Assembly (NCBI GenBank): GCA_025964775.1
Contig: JAOPYE010000038.1
Location: 62,001-126,000, forward strand
Length of the DNA stretch: 64,000 nucleotides
Origin: Marmoricola sp.
GTDB taxonomy: Bacteria; Actinomycetota; Actinomycetes; Propionibacteriales; Nocardioidaceae
Direction: 5' to 3'
Shown: positions 27,430 through 35,103 of the stretch, piece after piece
How the letters are laid out: the number at the start of each line of letters is the position of its first letter
How positions within the stretch are numbered: position 1 is the stretch's first letter
Notes under the pieces: generated by a model
Told to the model about the DNA's origin: nothing
Database searches by the model: none
The model's input: the letters and a program-made list of their open reading frames with translations, nothing else
Translations under genes and position numbers: made by a program

Positions 27430-27954
27430 ATGGCCTTGCTCCCGCGGTTCCTGACCGACCCCGAGATCGGGCGTCACCTGCTCCGCGACGAGGGCGAGGT
27501 CATCGTCGACGAGGTCGGAAAGCACTGGGTCGTCTATGTCGTGCCGGTCCTCATCGCGCTCGGTGGTGTCGGAGCACTGGTCGTGTTCGCGATCGCCTCG
27601 GTCAACCTCGCCTGGTTCCCGCTGCTGCTCGCTCTGATGTTGTTCGTGTGGGCAGGCTGGCGCGCGCTCGCGGCCAACATGGATCGTTTCGTGATCACGA
27701 ACATGCGGGTCTTCCGGGTGCACGGGGTCCTGGTCCGTTCGCTGGCCACGATGCCGCTCGGCCGCATCCTGGACATCACCGTGGTCAAGCCGGTGGCAGG
27801 CCGGATCCTCGACTACGGCCACTTCACCTTCGAGTCCGCAGCCCAGGACCAGGGGCTGCGCGACATCCGGTTCGTCGGCGCGCCGGACCAGCGCGACCTG
27901 TCGATCCAGCGGGTCGTCCAGCGGGCCGGCCTGCGCGGCCCGAAGGTCAACTGA
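27430..27954 (+). CDS. Bacterial PH-domain membrane protein
   Basis: A 174-residue protein with two membrane helices (about 37-58 and 60-78), followed by a bacterial PH-like domain: RFVITNMRVFRVHGVLVRSLATMPLGRILDITVVKP, which carries the diagnostic strand pattern including the trailing ILDYGHFTFESA. These proteins sit in the cytoplasmic membrane with the PH domain inside the cell; their function is unknown. The MarR gene starts 5 nt after its stop. Confidence 0.85.
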   Translation: MALLPRFLTDPEIGRHLLRDEGEVIVDEVGKHWVVYVVPVLIALGGVGALVVFAIASVNLAWFPLLLALMLFVWAGWRALAANMDRFVITNMRVFRVHGVLVRSLATMPLGRILDITVVKPVAGRILDYGHFTFESAAQDQGLRDIRFVGAPDQRDLSIQRVVQRAGLRGPKVN

Positions 27955-27959
27955 CCACG

Positions 27960-28445
27960 ATGCTCGATTTCGACCCGATCGACGAAGCGGCCCGTCAGTG
28001 GGCGCTGCGCTGGGACGGCGTACCGGAGATGCATGCGGTGACGTCGCTCATGCGGGTCCACCAGCTCGTCCTGTCACGGCTGGACGCCCTGTTGCGTCCG
28101 CACGACCTGACCTTCGCCCGTTACGAAGCCCTGGTGCTGCTGTCCTTCACGCAGGCCGGTGAGCTGCCGCTGGGCAAGATGGGGGAGCGTCTCCAGGTGC
28201 ACCCGACCTCGGTGACCCCGATCGTCGATCGCCTCGAGCTCGCCGGTCTGGTCCGGCGCAAGCCGCACCCGGTCGACCGGCGGGCGGTGCTGGCCTCGAT
28301 CACGCCTGCCGGGCGCGCGCTGGTCGAGGTGTCGACCGCGGACCTGGTGGCTGCCGGGTTCGGCCTGGACGCGCTGGGGGAGTCGGAGCTGCGCAGCGTC
28401 TCGGCGCTGCTGCGACCGGTCCGCGAGGCGGCCGGCGACTTCTGA
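27960..28445 (+). CDS. MarR-family transcriptional regulator
   Basis: A 161-residue winged-helix regulator. The DNA-binding helices are LPLGKMGERLQVHPTSVTPIVDRLELAGLVRR and the wing is KPHPVDRRAVLASITPAGR, the classic MarR pattern. Terminal helices would form the dimer. It lies directly upstream of the ICM-like mutase gene, whose promoter contains an 18-bp palindrome, so it may sense an acyl-CoA or carboxylic acid and control that gene. Confidence 0.9.
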   Translation: MLDFDPIDEAARQWALRWDGVPEMHAVTSLMRVHQLVLSRLDALLRPHDLTFARYEALVLLSFTQAGELPLGKMGERLQVHPTSVTPIVDRLELAGLVRRKPHPVDRRAVLASITPAGRALVEVSTADLVAAGFGLDALGESELRSVSALLRPVREAAGDF

Positions 28446-28483
28446 GGCGGTCCGACCGGGCTGTCCGCGGGGCTTCCCAAAAG

Positions 28484-28501
28484 TAGTTTGACGTCCTACT
28501 A
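28484..28501. promoter_or_regulatory. Candidate MarR operator over the icmA -10 region
   Basis: TAGTTTGAC/GTCCTACTA pairs in 7 of 9 positions with a perfect GACGTC centre. It overlaps TACTAT (28497-28502), a -10 box 6 nt before the mutase ATG. A bound repressor would block RNA polymerase directly. The upstream MarR is the obvious candidate regulator. Confidence 0.5.
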
Positions 28502-28508
28502 TCTTGCT

Positions 28509-30209
28509 ATGGAAGAATACGGCGAGAAGAACGCCCGTACCCGCTGGCAGGAACGCTACGCGGCTTCACGCGTGCGTGAGGCCGACTTCACCACACTCTC
28601 CGGGCTCGAGGTCGAGCCCGCGTACGGCACCGAGGACAGCGAGTGGCCCGGTGAGTTCCCCTTCACCCGCGGCCTGTACGCCGCCGGACAGCGCGGGCGC
28701 ACCTGGACGATCCGCCAGTTCGCCGGGTTCGGCAACGCGAAGCAGACCAACGAGCGCTACAAGATGATCCTGAATCGCGGCGGCGGCGGCCTCTCGGTGG
28801 CGTTCGACATGCCGACCCTGATGGGCCGCGACTCCGACGACCCGCGTGCCCTGGGAGAGGTCGGTCACTGCGGCGTCGCGATCGACTCCGCCGCCGACAT
28901 GGAGATCCTCTTCGACGGGATCGACCTGGCCGACGTCACCACGTCGATGACGATCAGCGGCCCAGCGGTCCCGATCTTCTGCATGATGCTGGTCGCTGCC
29001 GAACGCGCGGGTGTCGAGACCGGCAAGCTCAACGGCACGCTGCAGACCGACATCTTCAAGGAGTACATCGCCCAGAAGGAGTGGATCTTCGGACCCGAGC
29101 CGCACCTGCGTCTCATCGGTGACCTGATGGAGTACTGCGCCGAGAACATCGCGGCGTACAAGCCGTTGTCGGTCTCGGGCTACCACATCCGCGAGGCCGG
29201 ATCGACGGCCGCGCAGGAGCTCGCCTTCACGCTGGCGGACGGGTTCGGCTACGTCGAGCTCGGCCTGGACCGCGGTCTCGACGTGGACGTGTTCGGGCCG
29301 GGACTCAGTTTCTTCTTCGACAGCCACCTGGACTTCTTCGAGGAGATCGCGAAGTTCAGGGCGGCTCGTCGGATCTGGGCGACCTGGATGCGCGACGTCT
29401 ACGGGGCCAGGACCGACAAGGCCCAGTGGCTGCGCTTCCACACCCAGACCGCAGGCGTTTCCCTGACGGCCCAGCAGCCGTACAACAACGTCGTGCGGAC
29501 CGCGGTCGAGGCGCTGGCGGGTGTCCTGGGAGGCACCAACTCGCTGCACACCAACGCGCTCGACGAGACCCTGGCCCTGCCGAGCGAGCAGGCCGCGGAG
29601 ATCGCGCTGCGCACCCAGCAGGTGATCATGGAGGAGACCGGCGTCATCAACGTTGCCGACCCGCTCGGTGGTTCCTGGTACGTCGAGGCGCTGACCGACC
29701 GGATGGAGGCCGAGGCCAACGCGATCTTCGACAAGATCCTCGCGCTGGGCGGCTCGTCACTGACCTCGACCGACCACGCCGGGCTCGCCGCCGCTACGGC
29801 CGCAGGCAAGAACCCGATCACGGCCGGACTGCTGCGCGGGATCGAGGACGGGTGGTTCTCCTCGGAGATCGCCGAGGCCGCGTTCGTGTACCAGAAGGCG
29901 CTCGAGAAGGGCGAGAAGAAGGTCGTCGGCGTCAACGTCAACCTGGAGTCGGTCACGCACGACCTGGAGATCCTCCGGGTCTCGCACGAGGTCGAGGTCG
30001 ACCAGGTCCGCGAGTTGAAGGCTCGCAGGGCAGGTCGCGACGAGGGCGTCGTCGAGGCGGCGATCGCCACCATGGTCGAGGTCTCGAAGACCGGCGGCAA
30101 CATGATTCCGGCGATGCTCCAGGCGTGCCGCGTCGAGGCGACCCTGGGCGAGATCTGCGACGCGCTGCGCGCCGAGTGGGGCGAGTACCGGGAACCCGCG
30201 CGCTTCTGA
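28509..30209 (+). CDS. icmA: Isobutyryl-CoA mutase-like large subunit
   Basis: A coenzyme-B12 mutase catalytic subunit with the TIM-barrel domain only; the 566-residue chain has no B12-binding domain, so a separate small subunit is required. Phe71 (RQFAGFG) and Gln189 (EYIAQKEW) lie 118 residues apart, exactly like Phe80 and Gln198 of isobutyryl-CoA mutase and unlike Tyr89/Arg207 of methylmalonyl-CoA mutase. It should therefore interconvert isobutyryl-CoA and butyryl-CoA, or a related branched acyl-CoA. No small-subunit gene is in this window. It is probably leaderless and ends 1 nt from the convergent kinase gene. Confidence 0.85.
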   Translation: MEEYGEKNARTRWQERYAASRVREADFTTLSGLEVEPAYGTEDSEWPGEFPFTRGLYAAGQRGRTWTIRQFAGFGNAKQTNERYKMILNRGGGGLSVAFDMPTLMGRDSDDPRALGEVGHCGVAIDSAADMEILFDGIDLADVTTSMTISGPAVPIFCMMLVAAERAGVETGKLNGTLQTDIFKEYIAQKEWIFGPEPHLRLIGDLMEYCAENIAAYKPLSVSGYHIREAGSTAAQELAFTLADGFGYVELGLDRGLDVDVFGPGLSFFFDSHLDFFEEIAKFRAARRIWATWMRDVYGARTDKAQWLRFHTQTAGVSLTAQQPYNNVVRTAVEALAGVLGGTNSLHTNALDETLALPSEQAAEIALRTQQVIMEETGVINVADPLGGSWYVEALTDRMEAEANAIFDKILALGGSSLTSTDHAGLAAATAAGKNPITAGLLRGIEDGWFSSEIAEAAFVYQKALEKGEKKVVGVNVNLESVTHDLEILRVSHEVEVDQVRELKARRAGRDEGVVEAAIATMVEVSKTGGNMIPAMLQACRVEATLGEICDALRAEWGEYREPARF

Positions 30210-30210
30210 G

Positions 30211-32313
30211 TCAGGCGTCGACCGGGACCTGGTCGGGCCGGCCCGGCGTCTGCGCCGGGGTGGCCAGCAGGGGCAGCCGGAAGACGAACTCGCTCCCGGC
30301 GCCGTGGGTTGCCGGAGCGACGTGAATCGTGCCGCCGTGTCGTTCGACGATCCGGCGGCAGATCGCCAGCCCCAGCCCGGTGCCGACGAAGTTGCTGCCG
30401 TGAGCGCGGTGGAAGTTCTCGAAGATCGCCTCGCGCTGCTCCTCGGGGATGCCGATGCCGTTGTCGGCCACGTGGACCTCGAGCCAGTCGTCGACGGGGT
30501 TGCCGGTGACCTCGACGATCGGACGGGTGCCCGGAGCGACGTACTTGATCGCGTTGCCCAGCAGGTTGTCGAGCAGCTGGCGCACCAGCCCGGCGTCGGC
30601 CCAGACCTCGAGGTCGTCGGCCACGACGATCAGCGGCGCGGAGTTGGCTGCGGTTCGCAGCCCGGCCAGCGAGCGGACCATCCCGGTCAGGTCGACCGGG
30701 CCGGGGCGGATGGAGGCGTCACCGGCGATCGTGTAGGACATCAGGTCTGCGATGAACACCCGCATGTGCGCGGCCGCGTCGTGGATCCTGGTCACCATCG
30801 CGTGCCCGACCATCGGCGAGACCGGGCCGCCCTCGAACTCGTCGGCAAGTGCCTCGGTCCAGCCGTCGACCACGCTGAGCGGGTTGAAGAGGTCGTGCGC
30901 GACCACGCCGGCGAAGCTGGACAGGGTGTCGCGGTGCTGGCGGTCGAGGGTCACGTCGCGGATGTTGACCATCGCGCGGTGGGGTGCTGCCGGGTCGTGG
31001 TTCTCCAACGGATGAGCGCTGATCTCGACCACCCGGCCGAGTGGGACCGAGGGGGTCCGGACGTGCAGGTCCACGGGGGCGACGACTTCGCCGGCCAGTG
31101 CGCGGTTGGCCGGCAGCTCGGCGTCGGTCACCTGCACGCCGTTGCTGTGGAACAGCCCGTACGCAGCCGCCGGCTGGAGCTCGTGCGGCTGGTCCTCGTC
31201 CACGCCGACGAGCTTGCGCCCGGCCGTGTTGCGAACCAGGACCCTCCCGCCCTCCTCGATGACGAAGATCCCTTCGTTCATCGACTCGAGGACCGCGTCG
31301 AGCAGCTCGGCGCGTTCGTCGGCGGCGCGCCGTGCCTCGGCGAGCTGACGGTTGGCGGTGTCGCGTTCCAGGCGGCTGAAGGCGAGTGCGAGACCGGTCA
31401 GGACGGTCATCGCGACGAAGCCCTGCGCCACCAGGGCGCGGTAGTGGATCGAGGCGACCGCGGCGAACGGCCCCTGGCCCGCCAGGGTGAACGCGACGCC
31501 GCACGTGCCCATCACGACGCCGTGGATGACCACGCCGATCGGGCTGTAGCGCAGACCGGCCCAGACCGACATGACGAGCAGCAGGAACGCGAGCGGCTGG
31601 GCAGTGACGTCCCCGAAGATCAACAGGGCGAGCGCGACCGAGAGTCCGAGCAGGCCGACGGTCTCGACCGCACGGCCGGCCGATGCGGGTCGCAACCCGT
31701 CGAGGAGCCGGCGGAAGGCCGGACCGGCTCCGCCGGCCGTGGCGAGCGGCTGACCGGCCAGGATGCCGAACACGCTGATCACGATGAGCGCGATGGTGTT
31801 GCGTCCCCACCAGACGGTCAGGGTCGGTACGTCGATCAGCCTGTGCAGTTCGAGCGCCGCACCGACGACACCGATCGAGATGCTCGCGACCCCGGACAGG
31901 CAGGCAGCGATGATCAGCCGACCGAGGTCCTGGCTGCGTCGCAGCGGCTCGGTGCCGCCCAGGCCCCAGATCTGCGGGATCCAGCGGCGGGTCATGGCCA
32001 CGAAGGTGAGCACCTGGATCAGGTTGGTGGCAAGAAAGACGGTGGCGCTGGCCAGCGTGGCCCCGGTCGTCATCGTGACCACGACGATCGAGAGCGACAG
32101 GGCGATCAGGTCGGTGGGCCAGGTACGGCGGTTGCCGCTGCCGATCCACAGGCCGGCCACCCCGACGGCTGGCCAGATCAGGCTCAGACCCTTCCCGTCG
32201 ATGACGGTCGTCCGACCGAAGTACCCGGCGGCCACGAAGACCGAGGTGGCGAGAGCAAGGCGAAGTGCCCGACGCGCCAGCGTCGGCTCCGTCGCGCTCG
32301 GTCCCGCGCTCAC
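30211..32313 (-). CDS. Membrane sensor histidine kinase with MASE1-like and PAS domains
   Basis: A 700-residue kinase. About residues 15-300 form eight or more membrane helices resembling the MASE1 sensor domain; a coiled segment leads to a PAS domain (ELLDAVLESMNEGIFVIEEGGRVLVRN), then a HisKA variant with phospho-acceptor His in VVAHDLFNPLSVV and a HATPase domain (NLLGNAIKYV, DNGIGIP, GTGLGLAI). No response regulator is adjacent. The GTG at 32313 is chosen because AGGA precedes it at good spacing; a second GTG one codon upstream is possible. Confidence 0.87.
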   Translation of the reverse strand: MSAGPSATEPTLARRALRLALATSVFVAAGYFGRTTVIDGKGLSLIWPAVGVAGLWIGSGNRRTWPTDLIALSLSIVVVTMTTGATLASATVFLATNLIQVLTFVAMTRRWIPQIWGLGGTEPLRRSQDLGRLIIAACLSGVASISIGVVGAALELHRLIDVPTLTVWWGRNTIALIVISVFGILAGQPLATAGGAGPAFRRLLDGLRPASAGRAVETVGLLGLSVALALLIFGDVTAQPLAFLLLVMSVWAGLRYSPIGVVIHGVVMGTCGVAFTLAGQGPFAAVASIHYRALVAQGFVAMTVLTGLALAFSRLERDTANRQLAEARRAADERAELLDAVLESMNEGIFVIEEGGRVLVRNTAGRKLVGVDEDQPHELQPAAAYGLFHSNGVQVTDAELPANRALAGEVVAPVDLHVRTPSVPLGRVVEISAHPLENHDPAAPHRAMVNIRDVTLDRQHRDTLSSFAGVVAHDLFNPLSVVDGWTEALADEFEGGPVSPMVGHAMVTRIHDAAAHMRVFIADLMSYTIAGDASIRPGPVDLTGMVRSLAGLRTAANSAPLIVVADDLEVWADAGLVRQLLDNLLGNAIKYVAPGTRPIVEVTGNPVDDWLEVHVADNGIGIPEEQREAIFENFHRAHGSNFVGTGLGLAICRRIVERHGGTIHVAPATHGAGSEFVFRLPLLATPAQTPGRPDQVPVDA

Positions 32314-32356
32314 CACAAGGTCCTGATCGGCGGCACGGTTGCGGACCTGAGAAGAA

Positions 32357-32378
32357 GTGGCCGGCTGTTGTCGGCCAC
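32357..32378. promoter_or_regulatory. Inverted repeat in the kinase/thioredoxin-fold divergent promoter
   Basis: GTGGCCG (32357-32363) is exactly inverted at 32372-32378 around an 8-nt spacer. It is in the 74-bp region between the two divergent starts and ends 9 nt before the ATG of the right-hand gene, so it may be an operator or an mRNA hairpin. Confidence 0.35.
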
Positions 32379-32387
32379 AATGGGGGC

Positions 32388-33308
32388 ATGACGCAGCAAC
32401 CCTTCTCCCGGCCCGGCGCGATCGACCTCTCCGGGATGTCCGGTCGTGCTGCCCCGACCGATGCCGCCGGCGCACCGGGCGTGAGCGGCGCCTACACCAT
32501 CGACATCGATCAGACGAACTTCCAGACGGTGCTCGAGAGCTCGATGACCGCCGCCGTCCTGCTGGCGTTCTACTCCAGCACCCGGTCCCCGGCGAGCGTG
32601 CAGCTGGCCGATGACCTGCAGCTGCTGTCGAACGAGTTCGAGGGCCGGTTCCTGCTAGGCCGGGTGGACATCGAGAAGAACCCCGAGATCGCCCAGGCCA
32701 TGCAGATCCCTTCGGTCCCCCTGGTGGTGCTCGTCGCCCAGGGCCGCCCGGTGCCGCTGCTGGAGGCCGCAGCACCGATCGAGGACCTGCGTGCGGCCCT
32801 GACCCAGGTGCTCCAGCAGCTGACGGCCGGCGGCTTCACCGGACGCCACCAGCCCCGTTCAGGCGAGATCGACGCCGAGACGGGCGAAGAGGTCCTCGAT
32901 CCCCGGTACCTGCCGGCTCAGGATGCCCTGGAGCGGGGGGACATCGCCGCGGCCGTTGCCGAGTACCAGAAGCTGGTCGATGCGAACCCGACCGACACCG
33001 AGGCGGCCGCGGGACTCGCCATGGCCAGGCTTCTCGAGCGCACCGACGGAGTCGACCTCTCCGAGGCCCGTGCCGCGGCTGCGGAAGCCCCCGACGACGT
33101 GGCAGCCCAGACGATGGTGGCCGATCTCGACCTTCTCGGAGGCCACGTCGAGGACGCCTTCGTCCGCCTGATCAACCTGGTCGCGCGGACCTCCGAGTCC
33201 GACCGGGACCAGGCACGCACGCACCTGATCGGGCTCTTCGCGGCCGTCGGCAACGAGGACTCCCGGGTCCAGAAGGCTCGCCGGGACCTGGCTTCTGCGC
33301 TGTTCTGA
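32388..33308 (+). CDS. Thioredoxin-fold/TPR protein without cysteines (CnoX/YbbN-like)
   Basis: A 306-residue cytoplasmic protein with a thioredoxin fold at about residues 40-155 and TPR-like helices at about 180-306 (DALERGDIAAAVAEYQKLVDANPTDTEAAAGLA). This is the layout of the chaperedoxin CnoX (YbbN), which delivers proteins to GroEL and DnaK. Where thioredoxin has WCGPC this protein reads YSSTRSP, and the whole chain contains no cysteine, so it cannot do redox chemistry; the cis-proline loop IPSVP is kept. It is probably a holdase or adaptor. Confidence 0.85.
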   Translation: MTQQPFSRPGAIDLSGMSGRAAPTDAAGAPGVSGAYTIDIDQTNFQTVLESSMTAAVLLAFYSSTRSPASVQLADDLQLLSNEFEGRFLLGRVDIEKNPEIAQAMQIPSVPLVVLVAQGRPVPLLEAAAPIEDLRAALTQVLQQLTAGGFTGRHQPRSGEIDAETGEEVLDPRYLPAQDALERGDIAAAVAEYQKLVDANPTDTEAAAGLAMARLLERTDGVDLSEARAAAAEAPDDVAAQTMVADLDLLGGHVEDAFVRLINLVARTSESDRDQARTHLIGLFAAVGNEDSRVQKARRDLASALF

Positions 33309-33315
33309 GGGCACC

Positions 33316-33353
33316 GGTGGTTGAGGAGGTTGCGCAGCAACCGTCTCGAAACC
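33316..33353 (+). repeat. REP-like hairpin repeat, full-length copy
   Basis: GGTGGTTGAG, GGTTGC-GCA-GCAACC (33328-33342) and CTCGAAACC fold into one long stem with small bulges. Shorter or diverged relatives are at 51530, 53355, 54787 and 60035. It lies in the 238-bp spacer before the nitrate operon, which otherwise contains only promoter sequence. Confidence 0.65.
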
Positions 33354-33470
33354 TCGGCATTTGTTTCGCCGTTCTCACCACGCCCGGCGGCCGATGTGAG
33401 CCGGCTCGCACATTTCACGCGCCCGTGTGACCCACTGCGAGAAACGCTTTACACCTGAGACACGACCATC

Positions 33471-33497
33471 GTGATGGCCGCGAAACATCGCGCTGAC
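33471..33497 (+). promoter_or_regulatory. Candidate GlnR box upstream of narK
   Basis: GTGAT-n6-GAAAC-n6-CTGAC keeps the actinobacterial GlnR pattern GTNAC-n6-GAAAC-n6-GTNAC with two mismatches and exact 6-nt spacers, about 50 nt before the narK start. GlnR together with NnaR controls nitrate assimilation in related organisms, so the position makes sense; the match alone is weak. Confidence 0.35.
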
Positions 33498-33546
33498 ACC
33501 TTTCCGATCAGGACCCGTTCCGGGGTCCGTGATCGAAGGAGTCCCG

Positions 33547-35103
33547 ATGTCCGCTACCGAGACGCAGAGCCCAGCAGTCGCTGCGGCCGCCCCAGAGGCC
33601 GCGCCCAGCGGCCGCTGGATCGAGCACTGGGAGCCGGAAGACCCCACGTTCTGGGAGAGCACCGGCAAGAAGGTCGCTCGGCGCAATCTCGCCTTCTCGA
33701 TCTTCGCCGAGCACCTCGGCTTCTCGGTCTGGCTGCTGTGGAGCGTGAGCGCGGCCCTGCTGACGAAGGCCGGATTCGGGTTCAGCCCGCAGCAGCTCTT
33801 CTGGCTGGTGGCTGTGCCGAACCTGGTCGGCTCGCTGCTGCGGCTGCCGTACACCTTCGCGGTGCCGAAGTTCGGCGGCCGCAACTGGACGGTGATCAGC
33901 GCACTCCTCCTGGTGATCCCGACGATGCTCTTCGCGTTCTTCGTGCAACGCCCGGACACGCCGTTCTGGGTGTTCGTCCTGATCGCCGCGACCGCCGGCG
34001 TCGGTGGCGGCAACTTCGCGTCGTCGATGGCCAGCATCAACTTCTTCTTCCCCTCGGACAAGAAGGGCTCCGCCCTGGGACTCAACGCTGCCGGCGGCAA
34101 CGCCGGTGTCGCGGTGATCCAGTTCTTCCTGCCGATCGTGGTCGGCGGTGCCGGCGCCTTCGGCCTGGTCAAGGCGAGCCAGCACGGCATCGTGCTGCAG
34201 CGGGCCGGGTACCTGTACGCCGCCCTGGCCGTCCTCGCGGCCGTCTGCGCCTTCGCGTTCATGAACAACCTGCGCGCCGCCTACTCGCGGCCGCGTGAAC
34301 AGCTCGCGGTGGTGCGCTACCAGCACACCTGGGTCATGGCATTCCTCTACATCGGCACGTTCGGGTCGTTCATCGGCTACTCCGCCGCCATGCCCCTGCT
34401 GATCAAGATCAACTTCTTCCGTTCACCGATCCCGACAGCGTCGATCGGCATCAACTTCGCCTACTACGCGTTCCTCGGTGCGCTCGTCGGCTCGCTCGCC
34501 CGCCCGTTCGGCGGCTGGCTGGCCGACAAGTACGGCGGGGCCCGGGTGACCCTCGGTGCCTTCATCGCGATGATCCTCGGCACGGCCACCGTGTACTTCA
34601 CGCTGACCCGCCTCGAGAAGGTCCCGGTGCCTGATCCCGCCAAGGTCGCCGCGTGGGTCAAGGATCCGACCAGCTTCCCCGGATTCCCGCCGGCGGTGGT
34701 CACTGCGGTGAACCACAACTCCGACATCTTCCCGTGGTTCCTGATCGCGTTCCTCTTCATCTTCGCGGCGACCGGAATCGGGAACGGGTCGGCGTACCGG
34801 ATGATCCCGGCGATCTGGAAGACCTACGCGGTCTCCAGCGGGCCAGTCGGTTCGACCGCGCGCAAGGATGCCGAGGGCAAGTCCACGAAGGAAGCCTCGG
34901 CGGTGCTCGGAATCGTCGGTGCTGTCGGTGCCCTCGGCGGCTTCCTGATCCCGATCACCTTCAGCTCGCCGTGGGTCACCGACCCGGTGCAAGCCACGAA
35001 GGGCGCGTTCATCGTCTTCGGACTCTTCTACGTCGTCTGCCTCGCGGTGACCTGGGCGTTCTACCTGCGCCCGACCTCGGAGATGGCGAAGGCCGGCGTG
35101 TGA
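33547..35103 (+). CDS. narK: Nitrate/nitrite transporter (NarK/NasA-type MFS)
   Basis: A 518-residue major-facilitator protein with about 12 membrane helices that imports nitrate or exports nitrite. Family signatures seen are RLPYTFAVPKFGGRNW (the substrate-binding Arg helix), GGGNFASSMASINFFFPSDKKGSALGLNAAGGNAGV (the nitrate signature) and a second signature around GNGSAYRMIPAIW. A hydrophilic N-terminus precedes helix 1. GAAGGAG precedes the ATG. Its stop overlaps the start of the nitrate reductase gene by 4 bp, making it the first gene of the nitrate operon. Confidence 0.94.
   Translation: MSATETQSPAVAAAAPEAAPSGRWIEHWEPEDPTFWESTGKKVARRNLAFSIFAEHLGFSVWLLWSVSAALLTKAGFGFSPQQLFWLVAVPNLVGSLLRLPYTFAVPKFGGRNWTVISALLLVIPTMLFAFFVQRPDTPFWVFVLIAATAGVGGGNFASSMASINFFFPSDKKGSALGLNAAGGNAGVAVIQFFLPIVVGGAGAFGLVKASQHGIVLQRAGYLYAALAVLAAVCAFAFMNNLRAAYSRPREQLAVVRYQHTWVMAFLYIGTFGSFIGYSAAMPLLIKINFFRSPIPTASIGINFAYYAFLGALVGSLARPFGGWLADKYGGARVTLGAFIAMILGTATVYFTLTRLEKVPVPDPAKVAAWVKDPTSFPGFPPAVVTAVNHNSDIFPWFLIAFLFIFAATGIGNGSAYRMIPAIWKTYAVSSGPVGSTARKDAEGKSTKEASAVLGIVGAVGALGGFLIPITFSSPWVTDPVQATKGAFIVFGLFYVVCLAVTWAFYLRPTSEMAKAGV

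Noticed and set aside
28488-28508. TTG at 28488 as start of the mutase gene
   Set aside because: It lies within the -10 and palindrome region; the ATG at 28509 is 6 nt after TACTAT and fits a leaderless mRNA.
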